Source: a virus. Taken from it: DNA of 25,928 nt. The DNA lies in the IMG/VR virus record IMGVR_UViG_3300008952_000266, positions 1 to 25,928 of that record; one strand, 5' to 3'. Of this stretch, positions 14,674 through 21,807 are shown piece by piece. The notes under the pieces were generated by a model. It was not told where the DNA came from. It was given only the letters and a program-made list of their open reading frames with translations, and did no database searches. Position numbers and translations under genes: made by a program. Each line of letters opens with the position of its first letter. Positions within the stretch are counted from its first letter, which is position 1.

Positions 14674-14726
14674 CGGTAAATGGGTATATTACCCCCCTTT
14701 AGGGGGGTTAGGATTTACCGGTGGTC
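14668..14726. repeat. 14-bp inverted repeat with inner hairpin over the end of the ATPase gene
   Basis: GACCACCGGTAAAT (14668-14681) and ATTTACCGGTGGTC (14713-14726) are perfect inverted copies. Between them ACCCCCC (14691-14697) pairs with GGGGGGT (14702-14708) around a 4-base loop, while GGGTA/TACCC (14682-14694) is an alternative small stem. The right arm encodes the last residues of the ATPase. There is no T-tract on either strand, so it is not a standard intrinsic terminator. Confidence 0.8.
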
Positions 14727-15910
14727 CCTTCCGCACCAAAATCCTCCTCCAAATCATAATTCGCCGAGTACAAAGTCGGGTTGCCGTTTCCCTGCTTCTC
14801 TTGCACGATCCTATCGCCACAAGCCTTTATTATCGACTGAATGTTTACCTTGTTAATAGGTCGGTTGGTCACCTTTTGCAGTAATTCAATCAACTTTGTC
14901 TGACTCTCGATCTTCCTCGTTTGGAGCTTCAATTCTCTTATCAAGGTGTCGGCGAGAAGTTCGTTTGCCCGTCGATTCTCGGCCGCCTGACCGGCCTTCC
15001 TGAGAGTCGGCTCGAGGTCGGATTTCGTAATGAAATTGGGCCATGAGAACTCGAGGACCTTCTTATCGGGGGTAGCGAAGTTTCTCAGGGTTCCCTCGAG
15101 GACAAGGTGATGCTCCTCCTCGTGAGGGGTGAGGGTTAGGATGGCATCGGGATCTCTTGCGAACACCCCGGAGCCGCTCGCCCTGTCGATGTGATCCGTC
15201 TCCGCCTTGTTCCCCTTGGAGAAGTGATGAGCGTATACGAATGCGCATCCTAGACGCTCGGAGAAGGTCTCCATGGAGTCGAGGACTCGGGCGACCGAGC
15301 CTGCATCGTTCTCATCATATTCTCCGCCCAGCTTGTAAAAGGGATCGACTATTACCATGTCGGGAGAGAAATCCTTGATTGCCTGGATATGGAGGGCGAG
15401 ATCCTCGAGCGAACGCTTCTGTCCTCGAAGTCCGCAGTATCTGAAGTTCTTCGTTTGAAAGTACTCGTTTACCGGGCTGTTCATCACGTCCTTGAATCTC
15501 TCCTCGGCCAGTCGAGGGACGAGCTCAAAGTCGAGGTATACGACCTTGCATTGTCTATTGATTCGGTGGCCCATCCAGGGGAGCCCGTTTGCGGCGGCCA
15601 AGCCGAGATGCATGAGGGCCAGGGTCTTCCCTGCCTTCGAGGAGCCCGAGATGATCATCTTGCATCCCTTATGCAAAATGCCCTCGATCAGAATGGGGGG
15701 CAGGGTCGAGGGATCGCTCGCATTCGCCATGATCTGAAACAGGTCGATGAATACGGGCGGGGGGAGCGGGTCGTTTATCGCATCGTTCACGAGTATCTCG
15801 ACGGCGGGTTCCTGATAGGTCGAGGTCGGGGACATGCCTGCCAGCATCTGATCGATTTCATCGGCGGCGGCTAGGGTTTCGGGTGTTAAGTAATCTTCTC
15901 TTCTTGCCAT
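14708..15910 (-). CDS. RepA-like hexameric replicative ATPase/helicase
   Basis: The 400-residue protein has a RecA-like fold of the RepA/AAA_25 type: Walker A SGSSKAGKT at about 88-96, a strand ending LDFEL at about 126-130, Walker B DMVIVDPFYK with Asp189, the conserved YAHHFSKGN at about 226-234 and DRASGSGVFARDPDAI at about 242-257. This last pair is the signature of plasmid and phage RepA-type helicases. The C-terminal part is helical and may hold a winged-helix segment (LLQKVTNRPINKVNIQSII). It is the last gene of the replication operon, after the primase. It would unwind DNA at the fork. The last codons and stop lie inside a long inverted repeat. Confidence 0.85.
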   Translation of the reverse strand: MARREDYLTPETLAAADEIDQMLAGMSPTSTYQEPAVEILVNDAINDPLPPPVFIDLFQIMANASDPSTLPPILIEGILHKGCKMIISGSSKAGKTLALMHLGLAAANGLPWMGHRINRQCKVVYLDFELVPRLAEERFKDVMNSPVNEYFQTKNFRYCGLRGQKRSLEDLALHIQAIKDFSPDMVIVDPFYKLGGEYDENDAGSVARVLDSMETFSERLGCAFVYAHHFSKGNKAETDHIDRASGSGVFARDPDAILTLTPHEEEHHLVLEGTLRNFATPDKKVLEFSWPNFITKSDLEPTLRKAGQAAENRRANELLADTLIRELKLQTRKIESQTKLIELLQKVTNRPINKVNIQSIIKACGDRIVQEKQGNGNPTLYSANYDLEEDFGAEGTTGKS

Positions 15911-15915
15911 GGTTT

Positions 15916-16101
15916 TTATTTTATTGGTTTCTTGCCAATCGTGAGGACTAGCATCGGTTGTAAATTTATGCGATTTCGGACAATGATAATTTTCCCGCCC
16001 CTCATCAATTTGCCTGCGGTTTCGATGGATCGGAGGGGAGAAAGTCCGAGGCGTGAGAACCTTCGGATTGCTTGTTCTCGGATCATGGAGTTGGAAGCCA
16101 C
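15916..16101 (-). CDS. 61-residue basic hypothetical protein
   Basis: The frame opens with GTG at 16101, or more likely ATG at 16086 (MIREQAIRRFSRLGLSPLRS). It is very basic, with a helical N-terminus and a strand-rich end (KIIIVRNRINLQPMLVLTIG). It fills the gap between the primase stop (16106) and the ATPase start (15910) with the same strand and spacing as its neighbours. No family was recognised. Its charge suggests nucleic-acid binding. Confidence 0.55.
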   Translation of the reverse strand: MASNSMIREQAIRRFSRLGLSPLRSIETAGKLMRGGKIIIVRNRINLQPMLVLTIGKKPIK

Positions 16102-16105
16102 GGGT

Positions 16106-16969
16106 TCAGTCGTCCTTCCAATAAATGATCGGTTGCTCGGCGGCCAGTGGTTCGCCTTGCTTTCGTCTCGTCCCCCAAGGGAGCCTGCAAAGCTGGGACC
16201 CGTTTGCGAACCTGACGTCCCCGCCTAGCTTTTGGGACAGGGTCAGGAATGAATCCCTTCGTCCGGGTTTCCAATGAAACCATGCATGGAGGCTCTTCCC
16301 GCCTGACGAAACGACCATCTTGAGAGGAACGATGGACTCGAGTTGTTTGATGAGGCCGAGTTGCTGTTCGAAGGATATTGATTTGTCATCTACTTCGTGG
16401 AGCAGGTACTTGCGTTTTCCGCTTAGGTTCTGTTCGTTCCTACCGGTCGGGTTCTCGACTGACGGGTTGTGAGTGGTGTACTGGTAGGGCTTGAGGTCCA
16501 TGGTCTTCCAATCCCCTACCCTTTTGCAGAACTCGAGGGGTTTCGAATATAGCTCGGGCTGGATGAACAAGACGTCGTCATCGTGGAATAGGCCGCCAAT
16601 CGCCTCGGCCCCGCTTGACGGGATTGGATCGGACGCTAGGATGAACTCCTCGTAAGTCTCTTCATTGCCGACATATGCTTTTTGTAGCCCGGCATCGACC
16701 TGTTCTCTTTTCTTTTTTACGGTCGAGCGGTTGGGATTTGCGAGGTATTCGTAGCCCGAGAGGACAAGCTTCTTGATCTCGTTCGGTTGCTCGTCCCGAT
16801 GGTTCGAGCCGTCGAGCAGTTTGTAAATCAACTCGACTGCCTGGTCGGGATTTTCGACATACTTGCAAACGATCAAGGACAAGGGCGTGAGCACTTGGTT
16901 ATGGTGCGAGAACTCTCCTTGCGGGAGTCGCTCGAAAAAGTTTCGGAGTTCTCCTTTCAGGGTGGCCAC
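16106..16969 (-). CDS. Archaeo-eukaryotic-type DNA primase
   Basis: The 287-residue protein carries the three AEP motifs: acidic motif I in LLHEVDDKS (Glu192, Asp194, Asp195), the nucleotide-binding motif II SSGGKSLHAW (221-230) and motif III with CRLPWGTRR (261-269), where related phage primases have RLPG. The spacing between I and II with a conserved Gln (EQQLGLIK) is typical. The N-terminal 100 residues are helical and of unknown role. The GTG start overlaps the radical SAM stop as TAGTG. Placed next to the RepA-like ATPase, it should lay primers for the phage polymerase. Synthesis of long DNA by it is not implied. Confidence 0.72.
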   Translation of the reverse strand: MATLKGELRNFFERLPQGEFSHHNQVLTPLSLIVCKYVENPDQAVELIYKLLDGSNHRDEQPNEIKKLVLSGYEYLANPNRSTVKKKREQVDAGLQKAYVGNEETYEEFILASDPIPSSGAEAIGGLFHDDDVLFIQPELYSKPLEFCKRVGDWKTMDLKPYQYTTHNPSVENPTGRNEQNLSGKRKYLLHEVDDKSISFEQQLGLIKQLESIVPLKMVVSSGGKSLHAWFHWKPGRRDSFLTLSQKLGGDVRFANGSQLCRLPWGTRRKQGEPLAAEQPIIYWKDD

Positions 16970-17937
16970 TAGAGTGAGAGGGTTAGTTGATCCTTCGGAG
17001 GTTTGGATCGCATTGACGAATCATAATTTCCCCAAGCTACGAATTGGTAATATCTGCGGTTTACCCAACGCTGAAACTTTTTGAGTTCGGGATTTTCTTG
17101 GTCATAGACCATCGGGTAAGGCAGGACTCCGGCATCGTTCAGCTTGTTAAAGCGCCAAAGAATATCCTCCATCGTTTCTCCGGGCCAATAGCCTATGAGC
17201 ATGTAGACCATGATCTCTCTCGGCTTGATTCCCGCATCCATGAGGATATTCAATCCTTTGAAAAATAATTTCTCGTCCTTCGGATTATCCCATGCGGTGT
17301 GAAGTCTGCGGTATTTGAATTTCGCTTCAAAGAATTGCATCTGCTTGAGCATCATCGCCCCCTCTTCGTGAATCAGTCGGGCATTCATGCCTTGATTGAA
17401 GTTAACCTTAAAGTCACCATTGAGGATCTCCTCCGCTTTCTCCTGCCAATCCGGTTGTCCGAAGAAATCATTATCGAGCAAGATGATTTCCTTGGGGTAT
17501 GGTTCGCCTCGCCAAATCCGATTGATCGGGCCGTTATCCTTGTTCTTGCCCTCCTTGCCCGGAACTACGCAAAACTTGCAAGCCAAGCGACAACCCCGTT
17601 GGCTAAATCCAATGCTTTGCTTGAACTTCGGATATATGGAATAGTCGAAAAACTCGTAAGGGCCGCCCGTTACGTCCTCAATGGTCATCTTCGATTTCGT
17701 TCCCGTACCTCCCACTATTGCGTTTGGGAACTCGGTAAGGAATCTATCGAGCTTAGCCTTTGTCCATTGAAATATCGCAGACCCGTAAACCACGTCATAT
17801 TCGGGTTCAAAAAGTTGACGTTCCCAAGTCTTTGAAAAGTGAACCTCATCACCTTGTGACTTGTGCCAATGTGACAATTTCATCAAAGCGATATTGGGCA
17901 ATGCCCCGTCAAGCTGAGTTATTCTGATGATGGCCAC
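16969..17937 (-). CDS. Radical SAM enzyme with B12-binding-like N-terminus
   Basis: The 322-residue protein has the radical SAM cluster motif CxxxCxxC as CRLACKFC (Cys116, Cys120, Cys123). Residues 14-35 (PNIALMKLSHWHKSQGDEVH) and VVYGSAIF at about 49-56 resemble the N-terminal B12-binding-type region of COG1032 enzymes. A TIM-barrel-like body follows with EIILLDNDFFGQPDW, FNQGMNARLI and REIMVYMLIGYWPGETMEDI. The GTG start follows the HTH gene's TAA directly. The substrate is unknown. It is not QueE-like in size or context, and no queuosine genes are nearby. Being between a dNMP kinase and a primase, modification of nucleotides, DNA or RNA is a reasonable guess only. Confidence 0.85.
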   Translation of the reverse strand: MAIIRITQLDGALPNIALMKLSHWHKSQGDEVHFSKTWERQLFEPEYDVVYGSAIFQWTKAKLDRFLTEFPNAIVGGTGTKSKMTIEDVTGGPYEFFDYSIYPKFKQSIGFSQRGCRLACKFCVVPGKEGKNKDNGPINRIWRGEPYPKEIILLDNDFFGQPDWQEKAEEILNGDFKVNFNQGMNARLIHEEGAMMLKQMQFFEAKFKYRRLHTAWDNPKDEKLFFKGLNILMDAGIKPREIMVYMLIGYWPGETMEDILWRFNKLNDAGVLPYPMVYDQENPELKKFQRWVNRRYYQFVAWGNYDSSMRSKPPKDQLTLSL

Positions 17938-18159
17938 TTACTCATCGCCCCTCTCTATTATCCGGGCAATTTGCTCGGTTACCTTTTCGATTGCTCCCCG
18001 TTCGATCCGATTGATGAGTTGCCTGGACAGACCGGTCTTCTCGGCAATCTCCGATTGAGACATGGTCTGACCTGGTCCGGTCTCCCTTAGGAGGTTGCGG
18101 ATTTTGGCATCGGCGGCCATTTTCTTCACGCTATTGCTGGGTGACTCCTTCTTTCCCAT
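17938..18159 (-). CDS. XRE-type HTH regulator
   Basis: The core MSQSEIAEKTGLSRQLINRI at about residues 38-57, followed by ERGAIEKVTEQIARIIERG, is a Cro/C1-type (XRE) helix-turn-helix. The ATG at 18159 gives 73 residues and overlaps the kinase end by 29 nt. The ATG at 18120 gives a 60-residue protein still containing the HTH and is a fair alternative. The stop abuts the radical SAM start. It may be a phage transcription regulator acting on one of the operators described here. Confidence 0.7.
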   Translation of the reverse strand: MGKKESPSNSVKKMAADAKIRNLLRETGPGQTMSQSEIAEKTGLSRQLINRIERGAIEKVTEQIARIIERGDE

Positions 18160-18652
18160 CCTCTTCCACCGTTACCCATTTATCGATAAACTGTTTAGGA
18201 AGTCCCGCCTCGGAGACGTGTTGATCATTCTCGTCGGGCTCGAATCCCTTTCGGCTGACGTGAATGATCTTGGTAAGGATCTCGTTCGTGACCCCCCACC
18301 GCCTGATCGCCCAAGCTTCGTTCGGAAACCTGACGTCGTCAAAGATGATCGTGGCCTTTCCGATATACGGGTGGATCATTCTGTATGCGGCATCGACCCA
18401 TATGTTCGGGTAGCAAGTTTCCCTACCAAACGAGGTCCCGAGATGCTGGAGCATGTATCTGACCGTGCAATGCTCGGGGAAGCCGGGTGGGGCCTCCTCT
18501 TTCCGTTCGATCCACGCCTCGCTCGGGAGGATGGTTATGAGCATCTCCTTGAGGGGCTTGGCAAATGAGAAGACCATCCCGTCGAGAGTCTTCGCATAAG
18601 TCGATTTCCCTACCCCCTTGGGCCCGCATAGTCCGATGATTTCTATATCCAT
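18131..18652 (-). CDS. Deoxynucleoside monophosphate kinase
   Basis: The 173-residue protein starts with a strand and P-loop (IIGLCGPKGVGKST, residues 5-18) and continues with KPLKEMLITILPSEAW, a helix with YMLQHLGTSFGRE, and ATIIFDDVRFPNEA, where DDVRFPNE is characteristic of phage dNMP kinases of the T4 gene 1 type. It would phosphorylate dNMPs from degraded host DNA for phage synthesis. The start overlaps the end of the small membrane-protein gene by 10 nt. Confidence 0.8.
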   Translation of the reverse strand: MDIEIIGLCGPKGVGKSTYAKTLDGMVFSFAKPLKEMLITILPSEAWIERKEEAPPGFPEHCTVRYMLQHLGTSFGRETCYPNIWVDAAYRMIHPYIGKATIIFDDVRFPNEAWAIRRWGVTNEILTKIIHVSRKGFEPDENDQHVSEAGLPKQFIDKWVTVEEDGKEGVTQQ

Positions 18653-18762
18653 GGGAAGAGCAGGCGGGAGAGCCCGATAAGTATTGCGGCCATGACTAAT
18701 ATGCCGGTGGCCACGGCGAGCAGGAAGAGAAGGATTATACCTAACGTTTTAAGTGGTTTCAT
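18643..18762 (-). CDS. 39-residue membrane protein in the replication operon
   Basis: The frame MKPLKTLGIILLFLLAVATG continues ILVMAAILIGLSRLLFPWI and is nearly all hydrophobic after a short basic start, so it would span the inner membrane once. Its ATG lies 3 bases after the upstream stop and its stop overlaps the kinase start by 10 nt, which favours real translation. Possible roles are a membrane anchor for replication, superinfection exclusion or host takeover. None can be chosen from sequence. Confidence 0.6.
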   Translation of the reverse strand: MKPLKTLGIILLFLLAVATGILVMAAILIGLSRLLFPWI

Positions 18763-18765
18763 AAG

Positions 18766-19203
18766 TTATCGTTTTTCTAAAAACTCCAACAAACTCTTGG
18801 AAAATGTGGTGCATGACTTGATAAATTTACGACTGTGCAAATCGGCAGAAATGCCCTTGATGAAATCGATTTCCCCCTTTTTCTTTTTGCAATATTTCTC
18901 AACCCTGTCTTTTTTCCGCTCCAAACTTTTAATCGATTTGCCCAACAATATTTTGTGCTCGTCCAAATCTTGCTTGATGCGTTTTAATTCCGATTGAGTC
19001 GCATTCAACGCCATTTCGACGTCAGGGTTGACGGGTTTCCCCTCCATGACTTTGTCAACCTCTTCCATAGGAAAAACAAGTGTTCGCACATTGCCCATGC
19101 CTTCAACTCGGACAAAGATTTCGTCCCTAATTATCCATACGTATACCTTATCAAAGACGGCATCGTCTCCGACAGACCGGGGTAAGTTTCTAATATCAGT
19201 CAT
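18766..19203 (-). CDS. 145-residue coiled-coil protein
   Basis: The protein starts MTDIRNLPRSVGDDAVFDKV with a small beta-rich part (VYVWIIRDEIFVRVEG). From about residue 60 on it is a long Lys/Glu-rich coiled coil (LNATQSELKRIKQDLDEHKI and following), ending in a basic helix. It is more AT-rich than the polymerase gene. The start follows the polymerase stop by 6 bases. No family was recognised. The coiled coil suggests an oligomer or a scaffold for partner proteins. Confidence 0.7.
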   Translation of the reverse strand: MTDIRNLPRSVGDDAVFDKVYVWIIRDEIFVRVEGMGNVRTLVFPMEEVDKVMEGKPVNPDVEMALNATQSELKRIKQDLDEHKILLGKSIKSLERKKDRVEKYCKKKKGEIDFIKGISADLHSRKFIKSCTTFSKSLLEFLEKR

Positions 19204-19209
19204 TATTTT

Positions 19210-20973
19210 TCAGTAGTGTTGTTTAATCTCCCCCTCCGCCGCCAAGGGTAGCCCTGGCATGTAGGAAGGTTCCTCGGTTAGTATTTGAATGAGTAAGTCT
19301 AGAGCCGCCTGTCCCTCTTGCTCCGCAACCTCGACAGTGATGGAGTCATGGACGTGTAGACAGACGGGCAACCCGGCGGCCTCCGCTCGAATGATTGCAT
19401 CGGAAAAGATTTGCCGGGCTTGGCACTGAACGAGGTTTTCCATGAGTAGCCCGCCGTACAGCTTTGACCTTGCTTGCCCTCTTACCTTCTGAGCGGTGAT
19501 CTCTCCCTTGCCATCGACTTGCACGTTAAAGTATCGAATGGGAGCCTCGTCCCGGGTTTGAACGACAACACATTCGGGAGTTTGCTTGGCCTGTTCCCTA
19601 ACGAAGTCCTCGAGGGCTTTCCACTGCTCGACGATTAGCGGATTGTTCTTCCGGTAGTCATTGACTTGCTTCTTGGCTTCCTGCTCGGTCATCTTGAGCT
19701 TTCCACCGGTCAGGGCCTCGGCGACTTGTCCGAACTTCTTGAATCCGCAACCGTAGCCCAAGCCGAGAACTCTTGCTTTGCATAGGTGGCGGAGTTCGGG
19801 AGCGAGGTCCTTCATCGGTTCGTCATGGTTATATAATCCGGTCGCCCGGCCATGAGCTTCGTACAGATCGATCCCTCCTCGTACCAGGCCGAGAAAGTCC
19901 ATGTCTCCAACTAGATAAGCGAGGACTCGAGGCTCGATTTGGGAGAGGTCGGCCGATACGATCACCCGCCCTTCGGTTGCCTTCAGGCAACGCTTGGCCG
20001 ACGTACCCTCGATTTCGTCCCTGGGTATCCCGTGGAAATTTATTCCACCGGTCCCCGAGAATCGTTTGGTATGTGTCGCCCCGCAGTAGAGTAGCCGAGT
20101 GGATACACGTCGGTCGGGTCGAGTTCTAAGGATCAGGCCGGTATAATATTTATTTGCTTTGTTCGCTTTTCTCCACCGGGTCATGGCATCGAGCACGGGG
20201 GCATGTTCGGGATTCTTTGCCTTCCAAACAAGGACCGCAGGATCATCCTCCTTGGTCGAGGAAGGGGCCTGAACGCCTTTCATTTCTAGATACTTGGCGA
20301 GGGCTATCGGAGAGGTTGGCTCCGCCCCTCGTCCATCCTCGGTTACCCAAGGGAGAAACTTTTCCATCTCCTCCATGACTTGCTCGGTCGTATCGATGAA
20401 CGTTTGGCAGAGCGGACCGTCGAGTGGCATCCCTCGACTGGCAATCTTCCGATTGAGTGCTGACAGGATTCTTTCTTTCTCGGGAAAGCCCGCCTCGAGT
20501 TCCTTGTAAATTCGCAGGCAGGCCCGGCTATCGTTCAATGCGTAGTCCCTGAACTGCGGGTTTGCGGTTATCTCCTCGGCCGATAGCCCTGCCATTGCAT
20601 CACGCGCATCCTTTGCCAAGTGCTCCCCGTAAAGCTCGAAGTATGCTTTGGCGAGTGAGCGTGGCAACTGATGCCACGATGCCATATCCGCCGTGCATAT
20701 CCATTCGGCGGGTTGGAAGTTAGGCATCTGTCCTCTAGCCATGGCCATTCGTGCGCATACCGAGTCAAACTCCGCATTATGGGCGACCAGTTGCTGGCCT
20801 TGCAAACGCTCGACGGGTAACTGCTGGGGCGGACCCACCCATTCGAACCCATCGTCTCCGACTAGAGAGACCAGGGTGACTTGAAAGGACAAAGCTTTGA
20901 CGTACCGGTCCAGCCCCATGGTCGCGACCGAGTAAGACTTCGACCAAACGGTTTCCAGGTCGAAGGCGATCAA
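19210..20973 (-). CDS. polA: Family A DNA polymerase with 3'-5' exonuclease domain
   Basis: The 587-residue protein has exonuclease motifs FDLET (Asp5, Glu7), HNAEFD (Asp70) and YALND (Tyr144, Asp148), then polymerase motif A SADLSQIEPR (Asp342), motif B RHLCKARVLGLGYG (Arg395, Lys399, Leu403, Tyr407) and motif C VHDSITVEV (His542, Asp543). It lacks a 5'-3' exonuclease domain, as is usual for phages. Leu403 aligns with E. coli Phe762 and Ser544 with Glu883. The TTG start is set by AGGAGG 7 bases upstream and overlaps the previous stop as TTGA. It is the replicative polymerase of this phage. Confidence 0.95.
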   Translation of the reverse strand: MIAFDLETVWSKSYSVATMGLDRYVKALSFQVTLVSLVGDDGFEWVGPPQQLPVERLQGQQLVAHNAEFDSVCARMAMARGQMPNFQPAEWICTADMASWHQLPRSLAKAYFELYGEHLAKDARDAMAGLSAEEITANPQFRDYALNDSRACLRIYKELEAGFPEKERILSALNRKIASRGMPLDGPLCQTFIDTTEQVMEEMEKFLPWVTEDGRGAEPTSPIALAKYLEMKGVQAPSSTKEDDPAVLVWKAKNPEHAPVLDAMTRWRKANKANKYYTGLILRTRPDRRVSTRLLYCGATHTKRFSGTGGINFHGIPRDEIEGTSAKRCLKATEGRVIVSADLSQIEPRVLAYLVGDMDFLGLVRGGIDLYEAHGRATGLYNHDEPMKDLAPELRHLCKARVLGLGYGCGFKKFGQVAEALTGGKLKMTEQEAKKQVNDYRKNNPLIVEQWKALEDFVREQAKQTPECVVVQTRDEAPIRYFNVQVDGKGEITAQKVRGQARSKLYGGLLMENLVQCQARQIFSDAIIRAEAAGLPVCLHVHDSITVEVAEQEGQAALDLLIQILTEEPSYMPGLPLAAEGEIKQHY

Positions 20974-21188
20974 ATTCTGTCCTCCTGCAAAATTGTGATT
21001 GCCGAAAGGACCGCATTCTCAAGGCTTGGGAATTCGAGCTCGGGAAGGTCGGGAGTATCGAGCTTGAGGGACCAAGTTTGTTCTTCGGGATTAAGCGATG
21101 CATCGGCTTGGCGGTGGCCCACCTTGATGATTACTTTCTCCCCTCGGGGGATTCCCTTCCCGGTAAAAACTTCAGGCTCCATCTTCAT
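20970..21188 (-). CDS. 72-residue hypothetical protein before polA
   Basis: The frame starts MKMEPEVFTGKGIPRGEKVI, with AGGAGG 6 bases before the ATG, and ends in TTGA shared with the polymerase start. It is a mixed beta/alpha protein with an acidic middle (LDTPDLPELEFPSLENA). The fixed coupling to polA suggests a polymerase-related or dose-matched role. No family was recognised. Confidence 0.7.
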   Translation of the reverse strand: MKMEPEVFTGKGIPRGEKVIIKVGHRQADASLNPEEQTWSLKLDTPDLPELEFPSLENAVLSAITILQEDRI

Positions 21189-21345
21189 TTTTTTCCTCCT
21201 TCATTTCTTCAATCGTCTCCTCGCTTTGTTTTACAAACTCCTCCTCGCAAAAGTGCTCGTCCTCCTCATCGCTTTCCCAGCGTTCCCCGCACTTTTCGCA
21301 AACCGTGTATCGGTCGTAAGATTGCCATCCTAAAAATTGCCCCAT
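21172..21345 (-). CDS. 57-residue zinc-ribbon-like mini-protein
   Basis: I place the start at the ATG at 21345, which overlaps the previous stop as TAATG. A longer frame reaching back to 21483 runs through the neighbouring gene. The protein has VCEKCGERW (CxxC) and, 14 residues later, EHFCEEE with His and Cys, which together could bind zinc, then a Glu/Lys-rich tail. Such mini zinc proteins in phages often bind host enzymes. No specific family was recognised. Confidence 0.65.
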   Translation of the reverse strand: MGQFLGWQSYDRYTVCEKCGERWESDEEDEHFCEEEFVKQSEETIEEMKEEKNEDGA

Positions 21346-21488
21346 TACTCTTCCTCCTCCTCTTCGCATAGACAGGTCGGATCTTCCGTATCTTCCCATA
21401 CTTGCTCGCAATCCTCGCATTCGACTTCGGCCGTTGGATAGGGCTCCTCGGTCAGTCGAACTTGCGTTATTCTCTTTTTCCAATTCAT
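21345..21488 (-). CDS. 47-residue Cys-rich acidic mini-protein
   Basis: The frame MNWKKRITQVRLTEEPYPTA continues with ECEDCEQVW (CxxC) and TCLCEEEEEE (CxC), a possible four-Cys metal site, and ends in six Glu. It is joined to both neighbours, by ATGA at its start and TAATG at its stop. The resemblance to the next gene (CxxC then a late Cys, acidic tail, W-E-D/S) suggests the two are related, possibly by duplication. Confidence 0.6.
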   Translation of the reverse strand: MNWKKRITQVRLTEEPYPTAEVECEDCEQVWEDTEDPTCLCEEEEEE

Positions 21489-21664
21489 TTCTTCCCCTCC
21501 TTCGTTTTAACTTTCTTCCTTGCCCCCGGCAAAGAGGAGCTCGAGCCCTCGATCACGTGGTAAGGGACAACAGGCTCGACCGTTGTAAAAATCGGTACTC
21601 GCTTGCCCTGCGGGTTGGTTTCGTACCCCTTCAGAAAGAGGGGCTGTTTTAATTTCTTCGTCAT
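21485..21664 (-). CDS. 59-residue basic hypothetical protein
   Basis: The frame starts MTKKLKQPLFLKGYETNPQG and has a basic C-terminus (ARKKVKTKEGKK). ATGA overlaps join it to the genes on both sides. No domain was recognised. The basic ends around a short strand-rich middle would allow nucleic-acid contact. Confidence 0.6.
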   Translation of the reverse strand: MTKKLKQPLFLKGYETNPQGKRVPIFTTVEPVVPYHVIEGSSSSLPGARKKVKTKEGKK

Positions 21665-21807
21665 AATGATAATGTTTTTGCTACGTCTTTGATAAATTGC
21701 TCCAGGGGCTTTCTGTAGAGTTCGCGAAGTCGAGCGTTACCGATTTGTGCGGCCAAGATCTTCAAATTCTTCAAGGCTTCTTCGGCCCGTTCCTTGGTTA
21801 TTTCCAT
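21661..21807 (-). CDS. 48-residue helical hypothetical protein
   Basis: The frame MEITKERAEEALKNLKILAA continues as amphipathic helix to the end (ARLRELYRKPLEQFIKDVAK). Its stop overlaps the following start as ATGA and its start lies within the last codons of the sigma-like gene. It may form a small helical bundle or bind a partner. No family was recognised. Confidence 0.6.
   Translation of the reverse strand: MEITKERAEEALKNLKILAAQIGNARLRELYRKPLEQFIKDVAKTLSL

Larger units (their letters stand above)
14116..14707. other. Mostly non-coding, structure-rich region between converging genes
   Basis: The plus-strand pair ends at 14115 and the replication operon ends at 14708, leaving 592 bp. One doubtful minus-strand frame covers 14242-14673. 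From 14116 to 14240 I see no gene or clear signal. The rest holds two exact 16-mers (14247, 14289), a small stem CGGCC/GGCCG around 14264-14281, a multi-stem element at 14547-14647 and a long inverted repeat at 14668-14726. Roles as a replication origin, a terminator region or a structured RNA are all possible. Confidence 0.5.

Noticed and set aside
16969-20973. Queuosine/7-deazaguanine or Z-genome (2-aminoadenine) DNA modification
   Set aside because: The radical SAM protein is longer than QueE, and no QueC/QueD/FolE, PurZ, DatZ or MazZ-like gene is visible. The evidence does not support naming such a system.
21346-21483. N-terminal extension of the 57-residue Cys protein to 103 residues
   Set aside because: The extension reads Arg/Gly/Ser-rich low-complexity sequence and is the shifted frame of the 47-residue gene, which has coupled start and stop.
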